Positions 7,063 through 14,105 of a stretch of 20,599 nucleotides of DNA are shown piece after piece (the stretch's first letter is position 1; each line of letters opens with the position of its first letter). The translations under genes and the position numbers were made by a program. The stretch lies in assembly GCA_003165595.1 (NCBI GenBank), contig PLWQ01000011.1, positions 387-20,985 on the forward strand, given 5' to 3'. The notes beneath the pieces are model-generated. The model did not search any database. It was not told the origin of the DNA and was given only the letters and a program-made list of their open reading frames with translations. The stretch is from Fibrobacterota bacterium. GTDB taxonomy: Bacteria > Fibrobacterota > Chitinivibrionia > Chitinivibrionales > FEN-1185.

Positions 7063-10000
7063 TCATTCCTCATTTTCGTCAACAACAGTCTGCCGTGTGA
7101 GCAAATCAAACCGGTTTACACGCCTAGGGTATTTTCTTAAAACCTCTTTTTGCGCTTTTGTCAATCCGTAAACGGTTTCCACGGCCTCGTCAAGCTGTCG
7201 CCACAACGACTCAATCGTCGCGCGATAGCCGGTCTTTGCGCCTTCGGTTTCGGACGTAATTGATTTTGTTTGAAGATCGCCGATTCTATCGGCAAGGCCG
7301 GAAAGCTTCGTCACAATCGCGGGATCTCTGATAATAGCGGAAGGGAACGGTACCAATTCGGCGTATTGGCGGTTGAACTTGCGCCAACCGGAATCATTCA
7401 AGCCTGCTTTGAGCCGCGCCAGCGCATTGAATAAGGTTGAGTTGAAAAGGGCGGCAATGGCATTAAGCTGCTCCGCGGTAGCGCCGGCGAATGAAACTGA
7501 ATTGACGTTGACATTATCTTGATAAACATCCCCTAAAAGATCTACCGAGGCAACAGTGTCCTCTATTGTCATCGGAAATAGCACCTTTGGATTTGCCTGG
7601 CTCGCCAGGTTCTTCGGATATCTATACAAATGCCATCGATTTGCGCCTTCTTCCGCGTCAACTGCCTTCAACAAATTCCGCTTTCGTTCCTCCAGATAAG
7701 CTCCGGCCTTGGGGAATCTTTCCTTAAAATCCTTCCACAGGATTTCGGTTGCCTCACCATCCGAAACGTCGTAGGGAAAAATCACCCACGCATCGGCATT
7801 GTCTTTACGGAAAGGATAAAAGCCCCGATTCCTGCAAAGCGGCCGCAGGGCCGCCTTTTCAAGGGTCACAATATTGCCTTCTCCGTTTTTTCCTATCACT
7901 ATCCTCGGCTTTACTTCAACCGGCTCGAATTGATACAGTTTTCCATAGAGCGTCTGTAAGCCGACTGAGATTTGCAATTCGGAATGATGGCCTATGGTTC
8001 CATGACGTTTTGACAGTTCCCGATGGACTTCAAGAAGATCGGGTTGATCGAAAGACCAAACGTTATTGTCAATAGAATCCCATTTAAGCGTGCACTGAAC
8101 GTTGGGGAGATTGGCGGCCGCATCTTCTTGCGTGGCATAGGTGCGGTAATGAACCGACGGGCTGTCTTTTTCAAGAATAAGAATTGCCGTATACGTGGTT
8201 CTGCCCGCGAAAACCTGCAAGTCCCTAAAGTCTTCTATTTCCGAAACGGCCTTTTGACGCTTGAGCCAGGAACGCACGATCTCGCCATAGTCGGTCTTGA
8301 AAAATCTGTTCTGGATAATGAATCCAAGCCGTCCATTCCTATTGAGCAATTTTAACCCTTGCTCCATAAAGGGCATGGCAATATCGGTTTTACCCTCCGC
8401 GGTCGTTTCGAATACGCCGCTTTCCTTAAAATATTTGTATTGTGAAGGCATCCATTCTTTATACCGTTTGACTTCTATATACGGGGGATTGCCGACAACG
8501 GCGTCAAATCCGCCGCTCTCCATCACATGACCAAAACCCGTTGTTTTACTGTGCCAGTCAAACGGCATGGATTCTTGAATTACCTTTTTGGCATCGATTC
8601 CATTTCCGATAATATCCGGGCCGACAAGTGAATTTCCCTGGCGGATGTTAAGCCCGATTCCTTTGAGAAGAAGGTGCGGCTCGCCGCTGAGCATGGATGT
8701 TTGTTCCAAATAGCGCAGAGCAAGGGACATTCTGGCAACTTCAACGGCTTCGGGATCAATATCGACGCCATAGATGCAACGATTGATTATTTCGTGAGCT
8801 ACATGGGGGGCAATTTTCAAGCCGTCTTCGGTTTCAACAATATAGGCCGACCTTCTTTTGTCCGAATTGTTATCGGTAAACCATGCCAGTATCCGGTTTT
8901 CGAGAAAATCATAAACACCGAGCAAGAAGCTTGCGCTGCCGCATGCAGGGTCAAGAATCCGTAATTGTAAAAGTTCTTCGGGATCTTTTTCCGCGGCAAG
9001 AGGCGAAAGCGTCTTGTCGACAATCCGTTTGACTATCCATGGAGGCGTATAGACTGCGCCTTTTGTACGCTGGTATTCGGGTTTGTACTCGTCTTCTACG
9101 TCATTTCCGATAACACGCAACCGTTTGCCAAGATAACGTTCGTAAACACCGCCAAGCAACTCTATTGGAATAACATCAAATCGATACGGATGAGGGGAAT
9201 AGAGCGTTTGAACAATATCCCGAAAGACCCGGCCCTTAAGCCACCAGGAACGCAGATGAGTATCAACACCGGTTGGATCGTCTTCGCCCAATGCGGGAAA
9301 AAGAATACCGTCGTAAACCTTACAGTAACGCTTATCGTGTTCTTCCATGAAAAGAGGCCAGAAGCCGTCTTCGTTATATCCCATGTCAAGCAATGTGCCG
9401 AGTTCTTCAAAGCCGAATTCTTCACAAATACGCAAGAATATTATTCTGTCAAGGATTCTCTGGGCCGCGGCTGAAATAAGCCCCGCATCGCGGATTTTTC
9501 CATAACGAAGAATGGACTTTGCGAGCTCTTTTCTCCACGTCGAAAGATTTTCCTCAAAATCCTGATCGAGCGTCTTGCTGCCCTTGGGACGTTCATCGTC
9601 GGGTAAGAGGCGTGATAACGAACCGGTTTCAATCGCCTTTTTTGAAAAATATTCCCATACCGTATCAAAATTATCAAGATACTCGGAGTGCTGTAAGTAA
9701 AGCACGCGTGCGATATCCGCGTCGTCCGAGTCTTTAGGCCGGACCCGGCAATCATAAATAGCCAATTCCTCAAAGTCAAATGCGTAGCTTACTTTGAAGC
9801 CCTCAGACCAACCATAACATCGTACCTGATACGATATACCAGAGTCGTCTTTTATGTTGGCATCGAATTTTTTTGCATCAATATAAAGGAGTCGTTGATT
9901 GTGTGAAAGTAGGCAATAATCTGGACGACGGTGAGATGTCCCTTCAGATTTAAGTCTCCTGGCTGCACGTCCCTGGATTCTATATTCCTGTCGTACTTGA

Positions 10001-10161
10001 TGCGGATCCGACGAGTTCCAATCAAAAACCTTTAAGAATCTTTCTACCCATGTTCGTGCAGTAGCCTCGGACTGTCCCTTAAGGCTTCCTTTTTTATGAA
10101 GTTTCCCAAATTCATCAAGAAGGATAGATAAGTTTTCTTTTGCAATGGATTTCTTATCCAT
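7063..10161 (-). CDS. Type IIG (Eco57I-like) restriction-modification enzyme
   Basis: A 1032-residue single-chain endonuclease/N6-adenine methyltransferase. The N-terminal PD-(D/E)XK nuclease is visible as P80-D81 followed by D95-A96-K97, then Q112 and Y116 as a QxxxY element. A helical connector runs to about 360. The methyltransferase follows: GAVYTPP at 368-374 (motif X), DPACGS at 404-409 (motif I), YGVDIDPEAVEVAR at 464-477 (motif II) and NPPY at 558-561 (catalytic motif IV of gamma-type N6-adenine enzymes). The remaining 430 residues should contain the target recognition domain. All key residues are present, so the enzyme looks active. AAAGG lies eight bases before the ATG. Base composition is lower in GC than the neighbouring metabolic genes, suggesting acquisition. 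It lies 119 bases after paaK copy 2, on the same strand. Confidence 0.9.
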   Translation of the reverse strand: MDKKSIAKENLSILLDEFGKLHKKGSLKGQSEATARTWVERFLKVFDWNSSDPHQVRQEYRIQGRAARRLKSEGTSHRRPDYCLLSHNQRLLYIDAKKFDANIKDDSGISYQVRCYGWSEGFKVSYAFDFEELAIYDCRVRPKDSDDADIARVLYLQHSEYLDNFDTVWEYFSKKAIETGSLSRLLPDDERPKGSKTLDQDFEENLSTWRKELAKSILRYGKIRDAGLISAAAQRILDRIIFLRICEEFGFEELGTLLDMGYNEDGFWPLFMEEHDKRYCKVYDGILFPALGEDDPTGVDTHLRSWWLKGRVFRDIVQTLYSPHPYRFDVIPIELLGGVYERYLGKRLRVIGNDVEDEYKPEYQRTKGAVYTPPWIVKRIVDKTLSPLAAEKDPEELLQLRILDPACGSASFLLGVYDFLENRILAWFTDNNSDKRRSAYIVETEDGLKIAPHVAHEIINRCIYGVDIDPEAVEVARMSLALRYLEQTSMLSGEPHLLLKGIGLNIRQGNSLVGPDIIGNGIDAKKVIQESMPFDWHSKTTGFGHVMESGGFDAVVGNPPYIEVKRYKEWMPSQYKYFKESGVFETTAEGKTDIAMPFMEQGLKLLNRNGRLGFIIQNRFFKTDYGEIVRSWLKRQKAVSEIEDFRDLQVFAGRTTYTAILILEKDSPSVHYRTYATQEDAAANLPNVQCTLKWDSIDNNVWSFDQPDLLEVHRELSKRHGTIGHHSELQISVGLQTLYGKLYQFEPVEVKPRIVIGKNGEGNIVTLEKAALRPLCRNRGFYPFRKDNADAWVIFPYDVSDGEATEILWKDFKERFPKAGAYLEERKRNLLKAVDAEEGANRWHLYRYPKNLASQANPKVLFPMTIEDTVASVDLLGDVYQDNVNVNSVSFAGATAEQLNAIAALFNSTLFNALARLKAGLNDSGWRKFNRQYAELVPFPSAIIRDPAIVTKLSGLADRIGDLQTKSITSETEGAKTGYRATIESLWRQLDEAVETVYGLTKAQKEVLRKYPRRVNRFDLLTRQTVVDENEE

Positions 10162-10280
10162 TAATTGCCTTTCATCGTTTTTACCGCCGCAAGACGCGGT
10201 CTTCTATGTGCGCTGCATCCTTCTGGAACTTAAAATAGATTTTCCCGCCGCCTATTAATTCATTCGTTTCGGTTCATTGA

Positions 10281-11594
10281 CTACAACTTTCTCTTGTCTA
10301 TAACCAGCGGCTGCTTTTTCCCGTGCGCCTCGTTCTGAAGTCTTCCTTCTTCCAGGAACGTTACCGCAACGCCGATGCCGAGCGTGCTTTGGAGCCGTTC
10401 CACAACGGTGCGGCGCAGATTTTCGAGGGCCTTGATATCATCGATAAAGTCGCTGTCCGACGATACGGCAACGTCCACCTCCAGCGTGTCTGCATCATTT
10501 TGTCTGCCAAGAACGATCCTGCACAGCGGCGCAATCCCGGCAACGCCCAGGACGGTTTCGAAGATCTGGGCGGGGAGTACTTTTGCGCCCTGCAGCACGA
10601 TCATGTCGTCGGTGCGGCCGGCAACCCTGCTCATCCGCACAAAGGTTCTTCCGCAGCCGCATTCGCCCGGAAGAAGGCAGGCCCGGTCGCCGGTACGGTA
10701 GCGGATGAGCGGGAACGCCTCTTTGGTGATGGTGGTAAACACCAATTCGCCTTCGTCGCCCTCAGGAACGGGTTCGAGCGTGGAGGGATTGATGATTTCG
10801 ACGATAAAATGGTCTTCATTCACGTGAAGGCCGTTTCTCTTTTCGCATTCGCCCGACACGCCCGGTCCCATAATTTCACTCATGCCGTAGGAGTCGTAGG
10901 CGGTTATGCGCAGCGTGTTTTCAAGTTCCTTGCGGACCGCCTCGCTCCACGGCTCCGACCCGAAGATCCCGCGCTTCAAATGCAGCTGCTCGGGATGGAT
11001 GCCCATGGAGGTCATGGTCCTGGCAAGGGCAAGCGCGGTTGACGGAGCGCAAATAAGCGCGGACGTCTTGAAGTCCTTCATGATGGTCACCTGGTCGCGC
11101 AGGTTGCCGTGCGTGGAGGCCGGGATTACCGAGGCGCCTATATGCTCCGCGCCGAAATGATAGCCGAGCCCTCCGGTAAACAGGGAATAGGTGAACCCGA
11201 CCTGCACCACATCGTGCTCGGTGATACCGGCCCACGTAAGTTGCCGTGCAACCAGGGCCGACCAGTGCTGGATGTCGTTTTTGGAATAGCCCACCACGAT
11301 GGGCTTGCCCGTGGTACCCGAACTTGCATGGATGCGCACGATGTCCCGCAGGGGGAGCGCAAACATGTCGTAGGGATAGCTCGTGCGCAGGTCCTGCTTT
11401 GTTGTAAAGGGAAGCTTCCGGATGTCGCGAAGAGAACGGATGTCTTCGATAATGATGTTGTTCGCGTCGAGCGCATGTTTGTAAAAAGCGACGTTGCGGT
11501 ACACCCTGTTGAGGGTTGTCTGCAGTTTTTCAATTTGCAATTGCGAAAGATCGTCGCGGGACATCGTCTCGTACGTGCGATCGTCGGTCGTCAT
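10281..11594 (-). CDS. paaK: Phenylacetate-CoA ligase, second copy
   Basis: A 437-residue AMP-forming aryl-CoA ligase, paralogous to the one at 3925-5235. Motifs: SSGTTG at 91-96, YGMSEIMGPG (A5-type), a RYRTGD motif, and RTDDMIVLQGAKVLPAQI in the C-terminal lid region. The shared core (SLFTGGLGYHFGAE versus GLFTGGLGLHYGAE in the first copy) shows common descent, while the C-terminal third differs clearly, so the two may prefer different acids. The ATG at 11594 is chosen because GGGAGGT lies six bases upstream; an in-frame GTG at 11615 lacks this. The gene starts 39 bases after livF ends, in a livG-livF-paaK operon. That arrangement hints at uptake followed by CoA activation of an aromatic acid. 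Confidence 0.92.
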   Translation of the reverse strand: MTTDDRTYETMSRDDLSQLQIEKLQTTLNRVYRNVAFYKHALDANNIIIEDIRSLRDIRKLPFTTKQDLRTSYPYDMFALPLRDIVRIHASSGTTGKPIVVGYSKNDIQHWSALVARQLTWAGITEHDVVQVGFTYSLFTGGLGYHFGAEHIGASVIPASTHGNLRDQVTIMKDFKTSALICAPSTALALARTMTSMGIHPEQLHLKRGIFGSEPWSEAVRKELENTLRITAYDSYGMSEIMGPGVSGECEKRNGLHVNEDHFIVEIINPSTLEPVPEGDEGELVFTTITKEAFPLIRYRTGDRACLLPGECGCGRTFVRMSRVAGRTDDMIVLQGAKVLPAQIFETVLGVAGIAPLCRIVLGRQNDADTLEVDVAVSSDSDFIDDIKALENLRRTVVERLQSTLGIGVAVTFLEEGRLQNEAHGKKQPLVIDKRKL

Positions 11595-11599
11595 TGAAC

Positions 11600-11606
11600 A
11601 CCTCCC
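11600..11606 (-). promoter_or_regulatory. Ribosome binding site deciding the 11594 start
   Basis: GGGAGGT on the minus strand, five bases before the ATG. It supports this start over the in-frame GTG at 11615. Confidence 0.65.
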
Positions 11607-11633
11607 ACAGGCCACGGCGCATGGCCGGGCCTC

Positions 11634-12368
11634 CTAGTCATTTATTTTCCGATAATCTTTGCCCAGATAGGCGCGCTGAACTTCCGTATTGTCAAGCAGT
11701 TCCCGGGCTGTGCCCTCGAGGACGATCGATCCGGTCTCCATCACATAGCCGCGGTCGGCAATGCCCAGCACTGCCCGTGAGTTCTGTTCCACGATGAGAA
11801 TGGTGCATCCCGCGCCGCGCAGAGCGTGCACGGCGGCGAAAATTCCTTTCACCACGAGCGGGGCCAGGCCCATCGACGGTTCGTCGAGCATCACAAACGA
11901 CGGCTTTGCCATAAGCGCGCGTCCTATGGCGAGCATCTGCTGCTCGCCGCCCGACAGCGTGCCGGCGATCTGGCTGCAGCGCTGCTTGAGAAGCGGAAAA
12001 AGATCGAACACACGATTCAGTTCCGTCTTGACCGATGCGCCTTCGTGTCTGCGATATCTGGTGTAGGCGCCGAGCACCAGGTTTTCTTCCACCGTCATGG
12101 TCGCAAAAAGCTGCCTGCCCTCGGGCACGAGCACGCACCCGCGCGAAACAACGCGATGCGCGGGGATTCCCGACAACGATCCGCCGGAAAAAGCGACCTC
12201 GCCGGCCCAAGGGCGGATAATTCCCGCAATAGTCTTGAGCAGCGTGGATTTTCCTGCGCCGTTCGCGCCGATAATGCCCACGATTTCGCCCGGATTTACG
12301 TGCAGGGAAACGCTCTTGAGAACGCGGAGCTTGGCGTAGCCGGATTCCAGGCTTCGGACCTTAAGCAT
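11634..12368 (-). CDS. livF: Branched-chain-type ABC transporter ATPase LivF
   Basis: A 244-residue ATP-binding subunit of a hydrophobic amino acid/carboxylate importer. Walker A is GANGAGKST at 34-42, the signature is LSGGEQQ from 138, Walker B is FVMLDEP at 158-164, and VEQN at 193-196 is the form typical of LivF rather than LivG. Length is normal. GGGAG lies seven bases before the ATG, and the start overlaps the last eight bases of livG, so the two are translationally coupled. It would act at the inner face of the cytoplasmic membrane together with LivG and two permeases, which are not encoded in this window. Linkage to paaK suggests an aromatic acid or amino acid as substrate (inference). 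Confidence 0.92.
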   Translation of the reverse strand: MLKVRSLESGYAKLRVLKSVSLHVNPGEIVGIIGANGAGKSTLLKTIAGIIRPWAGEVAFSGGSLSGIPAHRVVSRGCVLVPEGRQLFATMTVEENLVLGAYTRYRRHEGASVKTELNRVFDLFPLLKQRCSQIAGTLSGGEQQMLAIGRALMAKPSFVMLDEPSMGLAPLVVKGIFAAVHALRGAGCTILIVEQNSRAVLGIADRGYVMETGSIVLEGTARELLDNTEVQRAYLGKDYRKIND

Positions 12369-13125
12369 TGTCGTCTCCCAAATACACCCGCACGACTTCG
12401 GGGTTCTTCTGGATTTCGCGAGGTTTTCCCTCGGCTATAAGTTCTCCAAACGACAGGACGCACAAGTCGTCGGAAACATTCATCACCAGCGACATGTCGT
12501 GCTCCACGAGCAAAATGGTAACGCCGCGGTCGCGGATCGAAAGAATCGTTTCTCCGAGTTTTTCGGTTTCGTGCATGTTAAGGCCGGCTGCCGGCTCGTC
12601 GAGCAGGAGCAGCTCGGGCTCGCCCGCAAGGGCGCGCGCAAGCTCAACGTGGCGCTGCTGGCCAAAGGCAAGGCTCTGGGCGTCGGCGCCTGCCAGGTGC
12701 GCTATGCCGAGCATTTCGAGCACCGCCAGCGACTGTTCGCAAATCCGTTTGTCCTCTTTTCGCGAACGGGGGAGGCGCAGCATGGCGGAGGCGAATCCCG
12801 CGCCGCTCCTGGAGTGCCTCCCCACCATCACGTTTTCCAGCACATTCATTTTTGCGAAAAGCTTGATATTCTGGAATGTGCGCAGGATGCCGAGCGACGC
12901 GATCGCATGGGGCGGACGGCCGTGAATGGGCGTGCCCTTGAAATGTACTGCCCCGGCGTCCGAGCGCAGGGCGCCGGAGATCAGGTTGAACAGCGTGGTC
13001 TTGCCCGCGCCGTTCGGGCCAATCAGACCCTTGATGCAGCCCTTTTCGATGGTAAAGCTCACATCGTTGACGGCATGCAAGCCGCCGAAGCTGCGATGGA
13101 GATGTGCTATTTCGAGTAAAGGCAT
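12361..13125 (-). CDS. livG: Branched-chain-type ABC transporter ATPase LivG
   Basis: A 254-residue ATP-binding subunit. Walker A is GPNGAGKTT at 36-44, the family segment RTFQNIKLF lies at 82-90, the signature region LAFGQQRHVELARALA begins at 152, Walker B is LLLLDEP at 172-178, and VEHDM at 207-211 is typical of LivG. The signature is less canonical (AFGQQ) than in LivF, as is usual for this subunit. It is the first gene of the livG-livF-paaK operon. No livH, livM or binding-protein gene lies upstream; the DNA before the start consists of AGTTGAAA octamers and has no recognisable ribosome binding site, so a recombination event may have separated it from its partners. Confidence 0.92.
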   Translation of the reverse strand: MPLLEIAHLHRSFGGLHAVNDVSFTIEKGCIKGLIGPNGAGKTTLFNLISGALRSDAGAVHFKGTPIHGRPPHAIASLGILRTFQNIKLFAKMNVLENVMVGRHSRSGAGFASAMLRLPRSRKEDKRICEQSLAVLEMLGIAHLAGADAQSLAFGQQRHVELARALAGEPELLLLDEPAAGLNMHETEKLGETILSIRDRGVTILLVEHDMSLVMNVSDDLCVLSFGELIAEGKPREIQKNPEVVRVYLGDDNA

Positions 13126-13131
13126 ATAAGA

Positions 13132-13171
13132 AGTCGAAAAGTTTAAGAGTTGAAAAGTTGAAAGGTTGAAA
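13132..13171 (+). repeat. Five tandem AGTTGAAA-type octamers
   Basis: AGTCGAAA, AGTTTAAG, AGTTGAAA, AGTTGAAA and GGTTGAAA follow each other without gaps, beginning six bases upstream of the livG start. The same octamer appears, in the opposite orientation, at 4-27. Confidence 0.75.
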
Positions 13172-13803
13172 AAAAGGAATACTGAAAAGAGAAGTCATAA
13201 CAGTGGCGGAGGCTTTTACGTCATCCGAACTTCACCTTTCAAATTGGAGAAGGCCATACCGCGGCGCTACAACGGGCTGCGGATTTCCGTCCAACAAGAA
13301 ACTAGGTGTTTTTTCCTCTCAACGCAAGCCCGGCATTCGCGAAGCGGTTTCCCACGATGTTTAATTTTAAGGGGTGATCGTAGTCGCATCCGCCGGAGCC
13401 TAAAGTTGCGAACATACAACGAAATCGTTTCTGGCAAACGTGTTTTGAGCCTTGCTTCGACGTAATTACTTGCCTACAAGCCTGGAAACGGGGTTGCACG
13501 TTCATGCAAGCGACTCTCCATGGGGATTGCCGGAGAAGAAGATTCGTCGGCTATGTTACAGTTTCGGTGAGCGGCCAAGTGCGTGTTATCTGGATCGGGC
13601 ACGAGAAAAAGGTGAGATGCTTTTGGGGGCTGCGCGGGTGTGGCGTTGCGGGGCCCGAAGCGAGACCGAAGCACCTGCTTGGAAATGATGGCTCACGTTC
13701 CTTCGGCGTTCGCGACATCAAAACGACATATGGAGCGTTACAGCGATCCTTGTTGAATACACAAGTTGGAACCTTAACATGCGCTGAGAACATCCATAAT
13801 CTA
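13172..13803. other. Gene-free region
   Basis: No reading frame here has a plausible start, ribosome binding site or recognisable protein family on either strand; the open frames of 60-120 codons overlap each other in different frames and look accidental. I see no tRNA or CRISPR structure. A GC-rich stretch near 13620-13680 contains CCGAAGCGAGACCGAAGC, which shares the word GAAGCGA with the 64-bp palindrome near 6910. The region separates the liv-paaK operon from the surface-protein block and may be debris of past insertions. Confidence 0.5.
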
Positions 13804-13832
13804 TTGACAAAGCGACAATCTTCTATTATATT
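13804..13832 (+). promoter_or_regulatory. Strong sigma70-type promoter, upstream copy
   Basis: TTGACA at 13804-13809 and TATATT at 13827-13832 are separated by exactly 17 bases. This would start transcription near 13839, giving a leader of about 265 bases before the GTG at 14106. Confidence 0.65.
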
Positions 13833-13890
13833 GTCTACTGCAATTCATGCAAAAGCGTTTGTTAGAAAACGATAATTATGAAGAAAAGCC

Positions 13891-13919
13891 TTGACACTTA
13901 TGCTTTGCATTTCTATTTT
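13891..13919 (+). promoter_or_regulatory. Strong sigma70-type promoter, downstream copy
   Basis: TTGACA at 13891-13896 and TATTTT at 13914-13919 have a 17-base spacer, 87 bases after the first promoter. The predicted start is near 13926, giving a leader of about 180 bases. Both point into the surface-protein operon. Confidence 0.6.
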
Positions 13920-14071
13920 GAATACACACAAAGCACCTATCAAGACACATGGACGAAATTACACGCACACTTCTTTGACCGATGCACGCGGACGCCCCAG
14001 GAGCGATAAGAGTGACAGTTTCGATCTCCCATCGACGAGTAGTTTCCGTTGAATAGTATATCGGTCTTTTC

Positions 14072-14085
14072 AATACACAAGTATT
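14072..14085. promoter_or_regulatory. Operator-like inverted repeat in the leader
   Basis: AATAC-ACAA-GTATT is a perfect five-base inverted repeat, 7 bases before the ribosome binding site of the first surface gene. Its first 11 bases, AATACACAAGT, also occur at 13756-13766, and a variant AATACACACAAAG occurs at 13921-13933 at the predicted start of transcription. Confidence 0.35.
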
Positions 14086-14092
14086 CGTCTTT

Positions 14093-14101
14093 AAAGGAGG
14101 G
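14093..14101 (+). promoter_or_regulatory. Ribosome binding site deciding a GTG start
   Basis: AAAGGAGGG is the best Shine-Dalgarno sequence in the window and stands four bases before GTG 14106. It argues for that start over ATG 14049 and ATG 14139 in the same frame. Confidence 0.65.
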
Positions 14102-14105
14102 CATC

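Noticed and set aside
10162-10280. ACCGC/GCGGT inverted repeat in the gap between the second paaK and the R-M gene, as a terminator
   Set aside because: Only five pairs, and no T-run follows on the minus strand.
11531-11622. A 30-codon minus-strand frame with GGAGG before its ATG, overlapping the start of the second paaK
   Set aside because: The product is short and Arg/Asp-rich with no recognisable feature. The GGAGG may only be chance near the livF stop.
13166-13465. A 99-codon frame next to the octamer repeat
   Set aside because: It begins inside the repeat, shows no domain or signal peptide and is matched by overlapping open frames on both strands.
13504-13875. A 123-codon frame in the gene-free region
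   Set aside because: No ribosome binding site, unusual composition rich in Arg/Gly/Cys, runs into the first promoter, and overlaps other frames of similar length.
13878-14009. A 43-codon frame starting ATG AAG AAA AGC between the tandem promoters
   Set aside because: It overlaps the second promoter, has no ribosome binding site and resembles no family I know. It could be a leader peptide made from the first promoter, but nothing supports that.
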